From: Nepenthes gracilis
Taxonomy: Eukaryota > Streptophyta > Magnoliopsida > Caryophyllales > Nepenthaceae
DNA length: 64,000 nt
Direction: 5' to 3'
Assembly (NCBI GenBank): GCA_033239525.1
Contig: BSYO01000025.1
Span: forward strand, 2,948,001-3,012,000
Shown in pieces: positions 35,317 to 47,396 of this stretch (the first letter of the stretch is position 1; the number at the start of each line of letters is the position of its first letter). The position numbers and the translations under genes were made by a program. The notes under the pieces were generated by a model. That model had not been told where the DNA came from. It saw only the letters and a list, made by a program, of their open reading frames with translations, and did no database searches.

Positions 35317-37116
35317 ACAGGTTGGAAAGCTAAAAAACACATTTGATTTACCGGCACTTCTCTCCATCTTTTCCTACTATTTCAGAAAAGTGCTATATAA
35401 AATTATTCTTGGATCCTTCACCTTACAACTTAACCTTTTAGCACAAGAGCATCTTGCTCTTTCCAGAATCTCATCAGTCTCCGATCTCATCCTATTGGAG
35501 GTCTATAACTTCATGCGGGCTCTCGAGACAGTTGATGTGGGCGATGAGTCTCATAAAAAATTGAAAAGATCCTAGTAGACATTCTTTGATTAGGTCAGTG
35601 TTGTCTCATTGAGCACAACAGAATGAAGAGTCATTTTCTATTTTCTTACAGTTATTTCCCAGCACAAAATATGAACTGAACTTATATTTAGTTCACGCTT
35701 TAAGCTCAAAAGGCCGGTGTATAAGAGTATATAGAACTACTTTGGAGCCAAAATCTAGCAGACTAAGCTCTGAAATCTATTAGTTTCATTACAGAAAAAC
35801 AACCATCAAATTTTGAAGTCATTTTCTTATGCCCGAGGCTTGTTTTTCTCCTCCTAAATCTCCCTTGTAACTGTGAACGACAACTGATACTGAAGCTGGT
35901 CTGTTTGTTCATCCATTATATCTCTTCTTATCGCACAAGCCTTAGTTTAACCTGCCGCAGAGCTGGTTTGTATATGACTTCCTTGTATTCTATATTTTAT
36001 CGCAGATGATTCCTCAACTTTTATCAACAATCAATCCGGCTTCAAGAACAGAAGAGATCAAGTCTAGACGAGCAGTTCCTCTCGCATTTGTCCTTCGGAA
36101 TATTGAGTGCAAGAACACCGGTAACCAGTAACCAACTTCCTTTTGCTTACTCAATATACCTCCTTTGTGAGTTGAAGATTTTCTTTCTTTTTTTGTGGGG
36201 GATCAATCCCTTGATCATTAGGAACTAAATAAACAGTGGGCATCTCCTTTTTGGGGTTAACGTTACAGACATAACACTTCAGGATATATTAGTCTTATTT
36301 TAACATCATTGATAGAGATGTCTACCCACATGATGACCCGAGATATATAGTTTTACTTTTGAGAATTAAGCTGCTTCTTTCAAGAAGTATCATGCAGCCT
36401 GACCTTAGTAATAAGTTGAATGTAAAATTTTGTTTGCAGACGATTGTATTAGGTCATTGCATTCTATCTCATACTCTTTTAGATGTGTTTTGAAAAATAA
36501 GTTTTATTGTGAATTTTCTATTTTAAACAAATATGTGAAGCTTGCTTATGTTTGAATATTATTTATGTTTAATTTTATTTTTCTTTAAAAGAAATTTAAG
36601 TAATAGTATTTAAAAGATCAATTTAGATGGATATATAATATTATGATAATGTAGTCTTTTAATCATTTTGTATCATAAAAGTAAAAATACTCTTATGGGA
36701 AGATTTTCATCCCCGCCTTGTGCCCACCGGACTATTAATTTTTCAATTTGATCCCACTCGAACAATAATTATCATTTTATAAGCATGGGCAAAAGCTACG
36801 AATTCTCGTCTCCAAATAACAATTACTGACTATTTAAGATGTCATTACAAGAATGAAACCATATGAAATATCGCTAATGATCGAATGCATCTAGCGCCTT
36901 TTCAAAATGGACAATACCTTGAATTGAAACGAACCCAAAGTCAAAACTTTATAGTGCTATAATTTTTTCACTTACTACGATAGCCCAACTGTATTCAAGA
37001 CTCCACATCCAAAAATTCTTCATCTTCCAAATCCATCGTAAATATCCACACAGGTAAAACCTTTATCCGTGAAGGATAAGACATTGGTGCAGGCTGGTGA
37101 CAAGGGGTGTGTTGTG
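35317..37116. other. MYB3R 3' region and intergenic DNA
   Basis: The first several hundred bases are less AT-rich and are probably 3' untranslated. AATAAA occurs at 36228-36233. The open frame at 35390-35575 has no recognisable domain and is not called a gene. Confidence 0.45.
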
Positions 37117-37230
37117 AAGGTTTTGTACAAGTTGGTGAACTAGCACCACTTGGGGCGGTGCCCGACAGATATTCTGTTGTTGGTGGAGATGCTTATACCT
37201 GGAAATTCACTACTGAGAAGGTAACTCACT
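37117..37230 (+). repeat. Repeat also present inverted at 48231-48343
   Basis: A segment of about 114 bp, directly left of a MITE, reappears in reverse complement next to the related MITE at 48018-48230. Shared words include TTTTGTACAAGTTGG and GGTATAAGCAT (reversed). Its origin is unknown. Confidence 0.7.
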
Positions 37231-37462
37231 GAGTCTGGAAATCCTGCTCTGCAAACGGGTGAAGTAGGATCTTGTTCTTCCATTTTGGGCGGTCGAATTG
37301 CACCATCAACTGGATTCGACTATCTTGATTTATTTATATTACAAATTTAAAAAGAAATTACAACAATTTTGGACGGTTAAATTCAATCGATGGTATAATT
37401 TGACCCCTTGAAATGGAGAAGGACCTCATTTTGTTCGTACGCAAAGCAGAATCCCCAGCTTA
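37231..37462. mobile_element. Mutator-type MITE, copy 1
   Basis: 232-bp foldback element with arms of about 100 bp (GAGTCTGGAAATC... against TAAGCTGGGGATT... read from the other end) around an AT-rich centre. It is flanked by GTAACTCACT (37221-37230) and GTAATTCACT (37463-37472), a 9-10-bp target duplication with one mismatch. Long arms and a 9-bp class duplication point to a Mutator-like origin. No coding capacity. Confidence 0.75.
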
Positions 37463-37689
37463 GTAATTCACTAGTATTCAAATCTTTATTGACCACCAAA
37501 GCTTTGCTACGTGGACAAAAGCACTATTTTTTTAATGCCGATGGAGCCTTTTTTTTTTTAACAATTAATTAAAATAAATTATTTTAAAATTTATTTTAAA
37601 GAACAAGTGGGTCTTTCGATTAAAGAACAAGGGGAAGAGAGCCTTAAAGAACAAATGAGTCTTTCGATTAAAGACTCCCGAAAACACCA

Positions 37690-38470
37690 TGCAGCTGAGA
37701 TATAAGGCGAGGCTAGTGATGAAAGGTTTCGATTAACGAAAGGGAGTTGATTTTGATAAAATTTTGCCGGTAGTAAAGATATCTTCCATAAATACTCTGA
37801 CCTTATCGATGGATGTTGGACGGCTTTTTCTATGGAAGAAGAAATTTATATACTTGGAACGGTTTAAGGCTAAAGAAAGGAACAGAGTTGTTTGTCATGT
37901 ATAGTTTGAAAGGTAGTTAGTGTTGAGTTCGGGGGTTATGGCGGTCAAGAATACCGGCGGACTATCGTGATCAATGCGTATTTTGAGAGGTTTTTCGATG
38001 ATGATTTTGTCATCCTTCTTCTATTCATAGGAATCTTTCGGATTGAAAGAGAAGCTTGGGTGGTGATTTTATGAAGGACCTTGGATCGCGAAGCAAATCC
38101 CGAATTAAAATTATATTAGGAAAATGTGGTCATCGCAAGAAAGCTATAAAGAAAATTCAATATGGACAAGTCAACAAATTTGAACCACCATAAGTTAAGC
38201 ACTCCAATGTCCATCCTCGGATGACGAGAAGAAATACATGAGAGGTGTGTCGTAGGGTGGGAAGCGATGTATGCCTCGTGTGCCTTCCTGCATAACTTTC
38301 ATCTTTTGTTGGGACAGTTAGTCGGTTTCATTGTCCAATTTCTATTTTGTTTTCCGAGGTACATCCAGGAACTTCCAAGAAGGTGCTTGTGTCTTGGAGC
38401 GATAAGCCCCCTAGTGGGCTATTCGGAATAATTCAAGTCTACTAGTTATTGGTAAAATTTTTATTGTCCA
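37690..38470 (+). pseudogene. Ty1/copia reverse transcriptase / RNase H fragment
   Basis: Translated pieces in shifting frames keep the copia order. First comes RKGVDFDKILPVVKISSI (RT start, about 37735-37790), then ERFFDDDFVILLLF (about 37988-38030, just before the catalytic box, which is damaged). These are followed by MKDLG (about 38070), KFNMDKS (about 38155-38175) and the start of the region before RNase H (about 38200-38420). The RFFDDDFVI block matches copy C (56700-56790), so they belong to one family in opposite orientation. Many stops; no LTRs found. Confidence 0.7.
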
Positions 38471-39135
38471 CCAGAAGTGTGTGGCCCTATCCACCACGAA
38501 GTGACGTGAGGCTGCAAGAAAAAATAGTTCATTCAAGATTTTTTAATGGAGATGGAGTGCCATTTTCAATGCAAGAAATTTCATTCCAAATCAAAGCACA
38601 TTGAATATTATTAAGGTAAGAGATATACTTGAGGATAATTATTTTGTGCCACTAAGAAAAAATAATTAAATTTTATAAATGCCAGTCGGCCGGGATGATA
38701 AAAATAAATGAGGGGAAGTTTATGGGATCAAAAGCTTTGAACAGAGCACGAATCTTACAATTCAACTTAACAACTCCTCCATGTGTTGGCCCCTATCCTT
38801 GAGTCGTTTGAAGAAGTCTTCGGGATTTTTTATCTCGAGTTGATATGCCGTATTTGGGAGTGCAAATCATAAAAAGGTGTATGGAAAACGGGTGGTTGGT
38901 AAAAAAGTCATTCCGTGATCGGTATTACTTTTTTCTTCTTAGCTATGGTGATGGGCGTGTTATGTATGACTGTAGAGAAAAGGTGCAAGGCAGAACAAGA
39001 AGATGGAAGACTGCGGCCACGTTCTAGAATACAGATGAGAGAAAGAAAAAGAAATAGAGCTATGAGTGAAACAAGTGTGAGAGCTTTTTTATTCTTATTT
39101 TTGCCTTTAATTCTCATCTTTAGTGATTAGTGGGT
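38471..39135. other. Intergenic, nothing recognised
   Basis: Possibly 3' remains of the copia fragment. A hydrophobic-ended open frame at 38915-39130 has no known relative and is not called. Confidence 0.4.
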
Positions 39136-39186
39136 TTACTTATTATGTGTTATCTAATATATTCTTATAGTTTAAATAAATGAATT
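39136..39186 (+). repeat. 51-bp direct repeat, left copy
   Basis: Nearly identical to 39802-39852: both contain TAATATATTCTTATAGTTTA and continue AATAAATGAATT. The two copies are 666 bp apart and bracket a gene-like segment. Confidence 0.75.
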
Positions 39187-39270
39187 TTGTAATAGGCGCA
39201 ACCAACACTCTGGGAATTTCTTCACCATTTCTAGCCTCCTTTTGTGCGAGTCGGGGCTAATAGTTGCCAG

Positions 39271-39455
39271 CTACACTGTCACCATAACCGCCAGGACAAG
39301 GGCCCAGTTCATTTCAACTTTCTTGACCCTTTCCACGTCTCCCTTGAGCACCACGTACACCTCTCTCTCTCTCTCTCTCTGAAATTGTTTCAATAATCAT
39401 GTCAAAAAATCGAAGCTAGTCCAGAGGATCAGAGAGGATAAGGGATACTTACCAT
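39271..39455 (-). pseudogene. Possible small gene start or gene fragment
   Basis: The minus strand shows a TATA-like TATTTAAA at 39657-39664, a CT-rich leader, and an ATG at 39455 followed at once by a good donor (GTAAGT). After a CT/AG tract an acceptor could join to GTG at 39360, reading 29 codons with a hydrophobic tail (ALVLAVMVTV) to a stop at 39271-39273. The frame after the stop stays protein-like for another 27 codons, which suggests a truncated gene. I do not recognise the family and confidence that it is expressed is low. Confidence 0.25.
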
Positions 39456-39801
39456 TGCTAGAAGCTACACGGAGGCACTGGAAGCTATTTCGCTTCAGAG
39501 ATCAAACGAATTTCTTCGGGGATCAAACGCCTCGGTGATAAACTAAAACCACCGAATGGTAAGAAACAGGAAATGAAGAGAGAGAAAGATCAGCCCAAGC
39601 CTATGATTTTCTTGGAGAAGTGAGCTACTGGGATGGGCATGTCGATGGTGGTGGCCTTTAAATAGAGGAAGGAAGGAAGATGTTGACATTGAGATAGATT
39701 GATTTTAAATATCTTCTTGTGATTTTTTTTTTTTGCTCTTATTTTAAAAAATATTTTTTACGTCAAATTGTATATTTTTTATTATTTTTAATTATTATTA
39801 T

Positions 39802-39852
39802 TTACTTGTTATATGTCATTTAATATATTCTTATAGTTTAAATAAATGAATT
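39802..39852 (+). repeat. 51-bp direct repeat, right copy
   Basis: Partner of 39136-39186. Confidence 0.75.
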
Positions 39853-40242
39853 GTATCCCTCACAATTATTTGATTTAGAGTGGAAGGATGGTGTAGAGAG
39901 AGGAAAGACACGGGGATATTCTTTGCTTGTTTACAACCTAACCTGAAACGGGTGAAAGTTAACCTAGGAAGGTAAGCAGATAGGTTAAGACAAGGTTGAT
40001 GAAGTTGACCTTCAGATAGCTCACTAATTTCCTTGTAAATGTAATTTCGCATTTTTAGTGCAAAATGGAAAATCTTAATTGTGTACGAGGGTTTTTATTA
40101 TATAATTTAACATAAATAAATTGTGTATTTAATACAAATATATACTTTAGCCATATTTATAAATTACAATATTTATGTCACGTATAACTTAAATTAAATC
40201 AACTAGCTCAATCGTACAATTGAGGTGTGGAGGCCACATAGG

Positions 40243-40450
40243 GAGTTCGGGGAACCTGCTTCACCTACGGACAACGAAATAGGATCTTACTCCTCCATTC
40301 TGAGTGATTAGATTACACCATTAATCAAATTCGATTGTTCTAATTTATTTATATTATAAATTTAAAAGAATTATAATAAATTCGGGTGATTGGATTTGAT
40401 TGATGGACAATCTGATTGCTCGGAATAAAGAAGCACGATCCCCGGCTATA
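40243..40450. mobile_element. Mutator-type MITE, copy 3 (perfect 9-bp TSD)
   Basis: 208-bp foldback element of the same family as 37231-37462. Ends are GAGTTCGGGG and, from the right, TATAGCCGGGG. It is flanked by perfect 9-bp duplications CCACATAGG at 40234-40242 and 40451-40459. The centre contains TAATTTATTTATATTATAAA, shared with copy 1. Confidence 0.85.
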
Positions 40451-40459
40451 CCACATAGG

Positions 40460-41858
40460 CCCATTATCATGTGGATGAATATAATTTTATATTGGTTAAA
40501 TGAAAAAATGTCAATTTTTATTTTATTAACTTAAGAGAAAACTTTTGAATATTAAAATGAATATTACCTCACGTTTAGTTGGTGGAAATAAAATTTATAT
40601 TTTCACTTTATTTTTTTAAAAAATATTTATTTAACTATTTGATTGTATTTTGACAAAAAATAGATATTTACAAAGGAATTGTTATTCCCAAATCTTAAGA
40701 AATAATTATTACGACCTCCGCATTGGCATTAGTTATTCCTAAATAATTGGAAATAACTATTCCTGTATCAAACTTTTTATATTCTGAAAATATCTTTATG
40801 TATATATAGATACACATATGCGTTGTTATTTGATATATAATTATTTAATAATTATATTTAGTAAAATATTTATTATATATATGCAATATTATATATACAT
40901 AATATTTGATAAATATTTAATACGTAATATAATATATTATATCAAATATAATATTTAATAATTTATAATAATATATTAAATATTTTATATATATACATAA
41001 TTATATATACATAATATTTAATAAAATTTAATATATAATATTACATATTATATAATAATATATAATATTATATTAAATAATTAATAAATATATAATATAC
41101 ATACGTAATTATATATATAATAATTAATAAATATTTAATATATATTCGTAATTATATATACATAATATATATTTAATTATATATATATTATATTAAGTAT
41201 TTATTAAATATATATTTTTTATAAGAAAATATATATTATATTAAATAATAATTTAAATATATATATATATATATATATATATAATGAAAAAATCTTTTTT
41301 TAAAATAAGGATAAAAATATTATTATGATAAATTTTTATTTTAATCATTATATAATTTTACAAACTAACTATTAAAATTTTAAGTTCTAATTTACTCTAT
41401 TTCAATAATTAAATAAAAAAATAATAATTTTTAATTTTATTTTTATCTTATTTTATTATCTAAAAATAATTATTATATTCTTATATTATTTTAATTTAAT
41501 AACAAAATATACTGTTAATATTTTAAATTTTATATTCATAAAACAATTAAAACCAGAGTCACTTTCAAGTAGTAAACAGCTCATCAAGCATGTTTTACTC
41601 TCAAATCAAAGTCTATTTATATAAAACCCACTAAAACATTTATACTAGAATTAAGTTCACATTTATATCATGTTATTACTGCCGGAAAATGTTCCTTAAA
41701 CTGAGGAAATTCCGGTTGCTATTAGCACAACTCGCGTCGTCGTTTCCTCCGACGTTAAAAGACTTTTGGGATGGTATTTTTTCCTAGTCATTAATAATAA
41801 ACCAACCTCTTAATAACGATATTATTATATTATTAAACGTCAATAAATTATAAGAGTA
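40460..41858. other. AT-rich intergenic DNA
   Basis: Extremely AT-rich, with a dense TATAATATTTAATA-like region at 40800-41280 and an (AT)n run at 41257-41283. No gene. Confidence 0.6.
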
Positions 41859-41863
41859 ATTAC

Positions 41864-44533
41864 TGTAACGGCCTAGATTCTAGAATATAAAAAATTTCAG
41901 TCATCGAATCCATATAATCCGGTCAACGTCAGTTGACCGAAAAATGTAATAAGAATAGTAAATCGGCCTTAAGATAAAATCAAGTTTGGCCCTTGCACGA
42001 TGAAAAGAAGTCCGAATTTCCTTAATGAAAATCGAGTCCGGCGTTACTTGATGAAAATCGAGTCTGGCGTTTCTTTGATGAAAATCGAGTCTGGCTTTTA
42101 CTTGATAAAGGGAAGTTCGACTTGTCCCTTAGTATAAAAGAAGTTCAGTTATTCCTTAGTGCAAAACAAGTCCGACTCCATTATTATCAAGACTAGCCAC
42201 TTTAAAGAAAATCGAAACCGGCCTTGAACATGTTTTGAAATCGGGTTTTGTTCCATTGAAGGTCGAAGTATATTATATAAATGTAAGGCCGAAGTGGTCT
42301 CGAAGGACGGAGTGACTTTGTGTATTGGAGGCCGAAGTAGATTATGGGAAAGACGAAGTTGATAATCCGGTCAACAGGTGTTGACCGGAAGTCGTGTAGA
42401 AGAAATTGAATGTGTTTATATGAGAAAGCTAAATCCTATTAAGTTCAGTGAACCAGAAATTAATTAAGAAATCTAAATTCCGTTAAGTTCAGTTAATTAG
42501 AAATTAATGAACTCCTTGGAAATGTAAAACCATAAATTATCTAATTAATAAGGAAACTTTTTGGGAAATATAGAGCCTTAAATAAGAAACATTCCTCCTG
42601 TATTGTCAATAATTAATAATAGTCATCAGACCTAAGGCTTATAAATAAGAACTAGAGGAGTAAAAAAAGGCACGTAATAGAGTTGTCTGGTAAAGGAAGG
42701 CCAAAAAGATCAAGACAACGTAGAAGAAACCGAGGCAAGAATACTCACCATGTTTTAAAGTTCATGATTATGTATGTTTGCGATACGGAGTATATCGATA
42801 TTCTTATGAAATTATGTTTTAGTATGTATGAAGTTTGTTCCCATTCCTTTATACGATATTTTTATAAACTTATGTTTTAGTATGTATGAAATTTGTTCTC
42901 TATGTATGAAATCTGTTCTATTCATCGATTTAAGGAAGAATTGTTAAGAATTGTAAGTTTAAAAATCCGATATTCATGATGTTTGATTTTATTACGCTTG
43001 ATGTATGATTATGTAAACTTTGATAATTTCATATCTAAAGAAAAGACTTTCGATTTTGTTAAAAGAAAGGTGATACGTAATTGTTCATGAAAATCGAAAT
43101 CGGCCCTTATGCATGTTAAAATCAAAATCGACCTTCTTCATGTTGAATTTGAAACCGGCCGTAAGCACTTGAATTTGAAACCGGCCCTAGGTTGAATTTG
43201 AAATCGACCGTGAGTACTTGAATTTGAAACCGGCCGTAAGTACTTGAATTCGAAACCGGCCTTGAGCACTTGAATTTGAAACCGGCCCTAAGTTGAATTT
43301 GAAACCGGCCATGTGTGTGGCTGGAATTTGAACTCTGGCTTTTAGAGTTTCAGACTTTAAATGAAAAAGAACTCCGATTTTAGAGTTCCGAATTTTAAAG
43401 AACTCCGACTTTTTGAACTTTGGCTAGAAAAGGAACTCCAGCTTTTGAACTCCGTCTTTTAAGAAAAGAAGTTCGGCTTTAAGAAAGAAAAAGGACTCTG
43501 GCTTGTAAGAAAACGACTTCAACTGATGAAGTTAAGAGCAAGACTATAAGAACCAGAAAAATATATGTAATCCGGACAGTAAGTGGAACTCTACGACTTT
43601 CGACTTTCGAACTATGACGGATGGCCATCAAAAAATATAACTAAGAACCGAGTCTCCATTAAACTTGCTGTTAAAGATGGATGAAGGATATTGGAGTGAC
43701 ACTCGAGGATTGCCTCCTGGGCCACGGGAAGAAACTTTTGGTGGCATAAGACTTTTGGACTACGGCCCCGTATGCCGGGTTAAAGGCATTACCTCCCGCC
43801 TCGGGGAGCATAATGAAAGGATACAGCTTTAGGTTGTGGGGTTACACACAACCCGTCCTCGATATTGTCCGCTCCCGTCCGGTTCCTAAAGATAATAAGA
43901 ATTTTCAATGATTTTTATGAGTTTTTTGAAGACAAAATAAGAAAAAGAATAAGAAAATTTCGAACTAAATAAGAAACGATATGATGATTTTTCATATGCT
44001 AAGTTATGTTATGAAACTCTGTTTTGATCCGCTTATACATATATTTATATTTTCTGTATGTGAGTATCTTGTTGGGTTTTGTTGCTCATTCTTGCTATTT
44101 TCAGATGAAAAAAGGCTTATGGAGGACAAAGTTGAGTAAGACCATACGAAGTAGCTAGACGATACAGATGACCAGAGCTGATCAATGAAGAGCTTAATTT
44201 ATTTTTCTTTTTATGTTTTAAGAAGACTTGTAAAATGATTCCGCTATTTAAGACTCTATTGATGTTGTTAGTATATTTCCGTGATTTACTTTTTGGATAT
44301 TGAAATTGAAAAGTCTAGTAAGCATCTCAAGCTTTCAGGTCCGTCTAACCGTAGTGTTGGCCGGCCTGGTTTGAAGTTAAATTGGAAGGCCAGCTCATGC
44401 AATTCGGGCTTAAGAAATCCTGTGTATGAAAGAAAAGAAAAATTTTTATGTCTACCTAGTTATTGCCTATTAATAAATATTTTTTTAAGACTTGACGGCG
44501 GCTTTATGCGTGGAATAAGGCCAGCCCGTCACA
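41864..44533 (+). mobile_element. Solo LTR of a Ty3/gypsy element (Del/Tekay-like)
   Basis: 2,670 bp beginning TGTAACGGCCTAG and ending CCCGTCACA, an end pair typical of Del/Tekay LTRs. It is flanked by perfect 5-bp duplications ATTAC at 41859-41863 and 44534-44538. No primer site, gag, pol or second LTR is present, so unequal recombination between LTRs has removed the interior. A TATA box TATAAATA at 42640-42647 marks the U3/R region. Short open frames inside (42683, 44281) are not genes. Confidence 0.85.
43144..43310 (+). repeat. 26/23-bp tandem array inside the solo LTR
   Basis: Seven GAAACCGGCC-type cores (one GAAATCGACC) separated so that units run 26, 23, 26, 26, 26 and 23 bp. The 23-bp units lack part of the (G/T)(A/C)ACTTG spacer. 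Looser relatives of the core (AAATCGAGTCTGGC, AACTCCGACTTT) fill 41990-42260 and 43320-43520. Confidence 0.85.
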
Positions 44534-44655
44534 ATTACTATCGTTAAATATATAAAATCATCGGGATATTATCCACCGCTAATCTAAACGATTGTGAGAA
44601 TAGTTTTCATCATCAAACAAACACTGTCATGAGAATTTTACCTTCTATTAAATGC

Positions 44656-44823
44656 GAGCTAGGGGCCTACGCCGCCACAGTCTCGACTATCTAGATGAAA
44701 TCTAACGGTTGAGAATTGCGTAATTTTTTTGTTGTTTGTAAATTAAGAAAGAAAAAAGAAAAAGCTTGGCCGTCTAATTTCACTCGAATGGTTGAAATGT
44801 ACGGCGCAGGAGCCTTGAGCTTG
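44656..44823. mobile_element. hAT-type MITE with perfect 8-bp TSD
   Basis: 168-bp foldback element: left arm GAGCTAGGGGCCTACGCCG, right arm (reversed) CAAGCTCAAGGCTCCTGCG, about 45 bp of imperfect pairing in total. It is flanked by TTAAATGC at 44648-44655 and again at 44824-44831. The 8-bp duplication indicates mobilisation by a hAT transposase. Confidence 0.85.
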
Positions 44824-44831
44824 TTAAATGC

Positions 44832-47191
44832 TTACATGCGGGAGAGAAATTATCGTCATTCAATATAAATACAATCACAAGTGCATTTTTTCATATGATT
44901 CTACATTATCCTTCTATCAGCTTATAATTTTGCAGGTACATATAACAATTATTTATAGTTATATTATTAGTAGAATTCAAGTAACCACAACTAACAATTA
45001 TGTAAAATACAAATGTATTTATTGAAGTTAGAATACAACACAAATTGTAATACATAATATTCATTTGTACGCCCGTTATGAGATGATGTAAAGAAATGCA
45101 AAGATATTTGTTTAAATTTTAGAATAAAAATTTCCTCATCGACTAAACTTTTAGTTCAGAACTCGAGTTCCCATATCTCTATCAACAAAACACACATTAA
45201 ACTTGGATTAATCTTATTAAGCATTTCAATAAGCAAAATACTTATATGATAACGATTACTTGATTTGTTGGGACCCGAACCTCTTATTTGAACCATAAAA
45301 AAATATTCGACAATACACAACGAATAAATAATAATAATCATAAATAATAAAGAATATATGATTTTACGTAAAAATCCTCTTTACAATGAGAAGAAAAAAT
45401 TACGGGATGATATGTCTAAAATATTTTTACTATGCAAAAGTTTCGTTATACAAATCCCAATAAAATATAATGACTAAATACTTTGTATCAAAATAAATTG
45501 AGTAACAATGAGTACAAAATGAAATAGTAGAAATATAACTAGTAAAATATTCTTATCAATTTCAAGAATTGAATACCCAAAGTTGGCAAAAAGTAGGATA
45601 CGATTAGAAAATCAATCAAATACTTGAATCTTCCTCTCATCTTTTTTCTCTTTCATTCTTTTCTTTTTCACTCAAAAATGAAACTCTAAGTTTCAGAAAA
45701 TACAAATGCTTAACCATAAAACACATCAATATATTTTTATACTGTGCACCACTGCTTAAGTGCCTTCAAGCGCACTGGAATCGACACTTCAAGCACCCTT
45801 CAGGCTTGCTTTGATTGCGCTTGTACTGTCTTCGGTACTTTGAACATCCTTTGGGCACACCTCAAGCGCGCGCCTATTGCTTTCAATGCTTCAGGTGTTC
45901 ATCACACGTCCTTCGTACAAGCTATCAAACGATATATCAAATGGATATGAAACTCATATAAGAGAAACCCATAGCCCAACGATTAAGACTATAAATAATC
46001 TCACTTTTCAATTGCATATAGTTCACTATTGGCCCCTTGTAACAGCTTGCTTAACATTCTTCCGATTAGACAAGAAGACAATCATATCACTAAATTCCTA
46101 GTAACGGGCAAGTGGACCTAATTCTTAAATAATAAGCTCCACTGGCTGCAACTACTATATTATAGAAAGATACAGTGATCATCAAATCTTTCTATAACAA
46201 GAACATCAATGAGCTAGGCATATAAATCTTTCTATATTAGGTAGCTTAAATTTGTCCTATAATAAAAAAACAACCATAACAAAAATACATATCCAGATTT
46301 TTTATTTAATTATGCACCAAGAGAAAGCAACTCTTACCCATTAATTCGACAAGGTAATTTAATAGCTTTATGACCAACACAATATGCTTCATTTAATTAT
46401 CCCTGTATTAGAAGAAATCACCCAAAAAGACTCAAGCTCTAATGGGCTTCCAACAGGCATAGTATGCAAAATATGAAATGAAATGACTTATTTCAATAAT
46501 AAATTAAGAGTTTTAAATTAAAAATTACATTAAACATATGTTAACAATAGACACAAAGTAACTCATTACTATGAAGTAATATCCCTAATTAATTCTCAAA
46601 GTAGGATCATTTGTTTCAAACTTTCTGATAGAATTAATTTGAACTGTAAAACTAAGACAAATATCAGTAGGGTTTTGAACATTTCCTAACTTGCCGGTGA
46701 CTTGTTCATCAACATGGTGATTCAAAGTCGATGTCTATTACTATCTACGAGAGAAATAATGTGTGTTGAGTTTGAGTTATTCTCTACTTTAGAAAAGAGT
46801 TTAAAGTGCATATAACCCATCTCGAGTCTCTATCATTGTGAGTTTTTTATCACCTCGTGCCTTTTGGCATCTCAACTTGGATCCCGAATTTTAATACTGT
46901 CTTTTTTTATTATAACCCATTATACATATAAAAGTCAGCTATCCAAGTTTAGGGTTTGGGCGATCCTTATCACTGAAATGAGAAAGCAATTATGTTATTA
47001 AGGATTGCTTTTTATATCAAATTTTAAATCTCTGACGTATATAAGTTTAGCAATACTTTTTTGTTGATAGTATTCTCATCAATACTATAATTTTTAAGCA
47101 TCCAATTTTTAAAAACACTGTAAATTATAAAAGTAAAGACCTACAATAATTTAGTCTTATATAATACATCCCTTTTTAATAATGATAACAA
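44832..47191. other. Intergenic, no gene; possible LTR fragment
   Basis: 45280-45460 resembles the start of the presumed copy C LTR (59800-59930; shared GATTTTACGT-AAAAATCCT-like words). 45740-45910 carries repeated TTCAAGC / CTTCAGG words. This may be an old copia LTR, but its ends could not be set. Confidence 0.35.
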
Positions 47192-47396
47192 TTATAGTTT
47201 AAACATCAACCTTTGGCCTCGTAAGGACCCCCCAAAGAAAATGAGGAGTCCCAAGATATCCCCTTGATAATCAGCATCAAGAACAGTATAATGGTGGTCA
47301 CAATTGGCATATTTGTAGGTATCTTGGCCGGGTAGCACCGCATGGCCGCCTATGCCTTTGTCTATGACATTGGCTACCTCCCAAAATGCCGAGGAT

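Noticed and set aside
35390..35575. 61-codon frame after MYB3R
   Set aside because: Lies in the probable 3' untranslated region; no domain and no splice path from the last exon that improves the protein.
38915..39130. 71-codon plus-strand frame with hydrophobic ends
   Set aside because: The opposite strand is also open over the same bases and no family match is evident.
42683..42880. Basic 65-codon frame (MSGKGRPKRSRQRRRNRGK) inside the solo LTR
   Set aside because: Histone-like at first glance because of the basic start, but it is LTR leader sequence downstream of its TATA box and has no fold signature.
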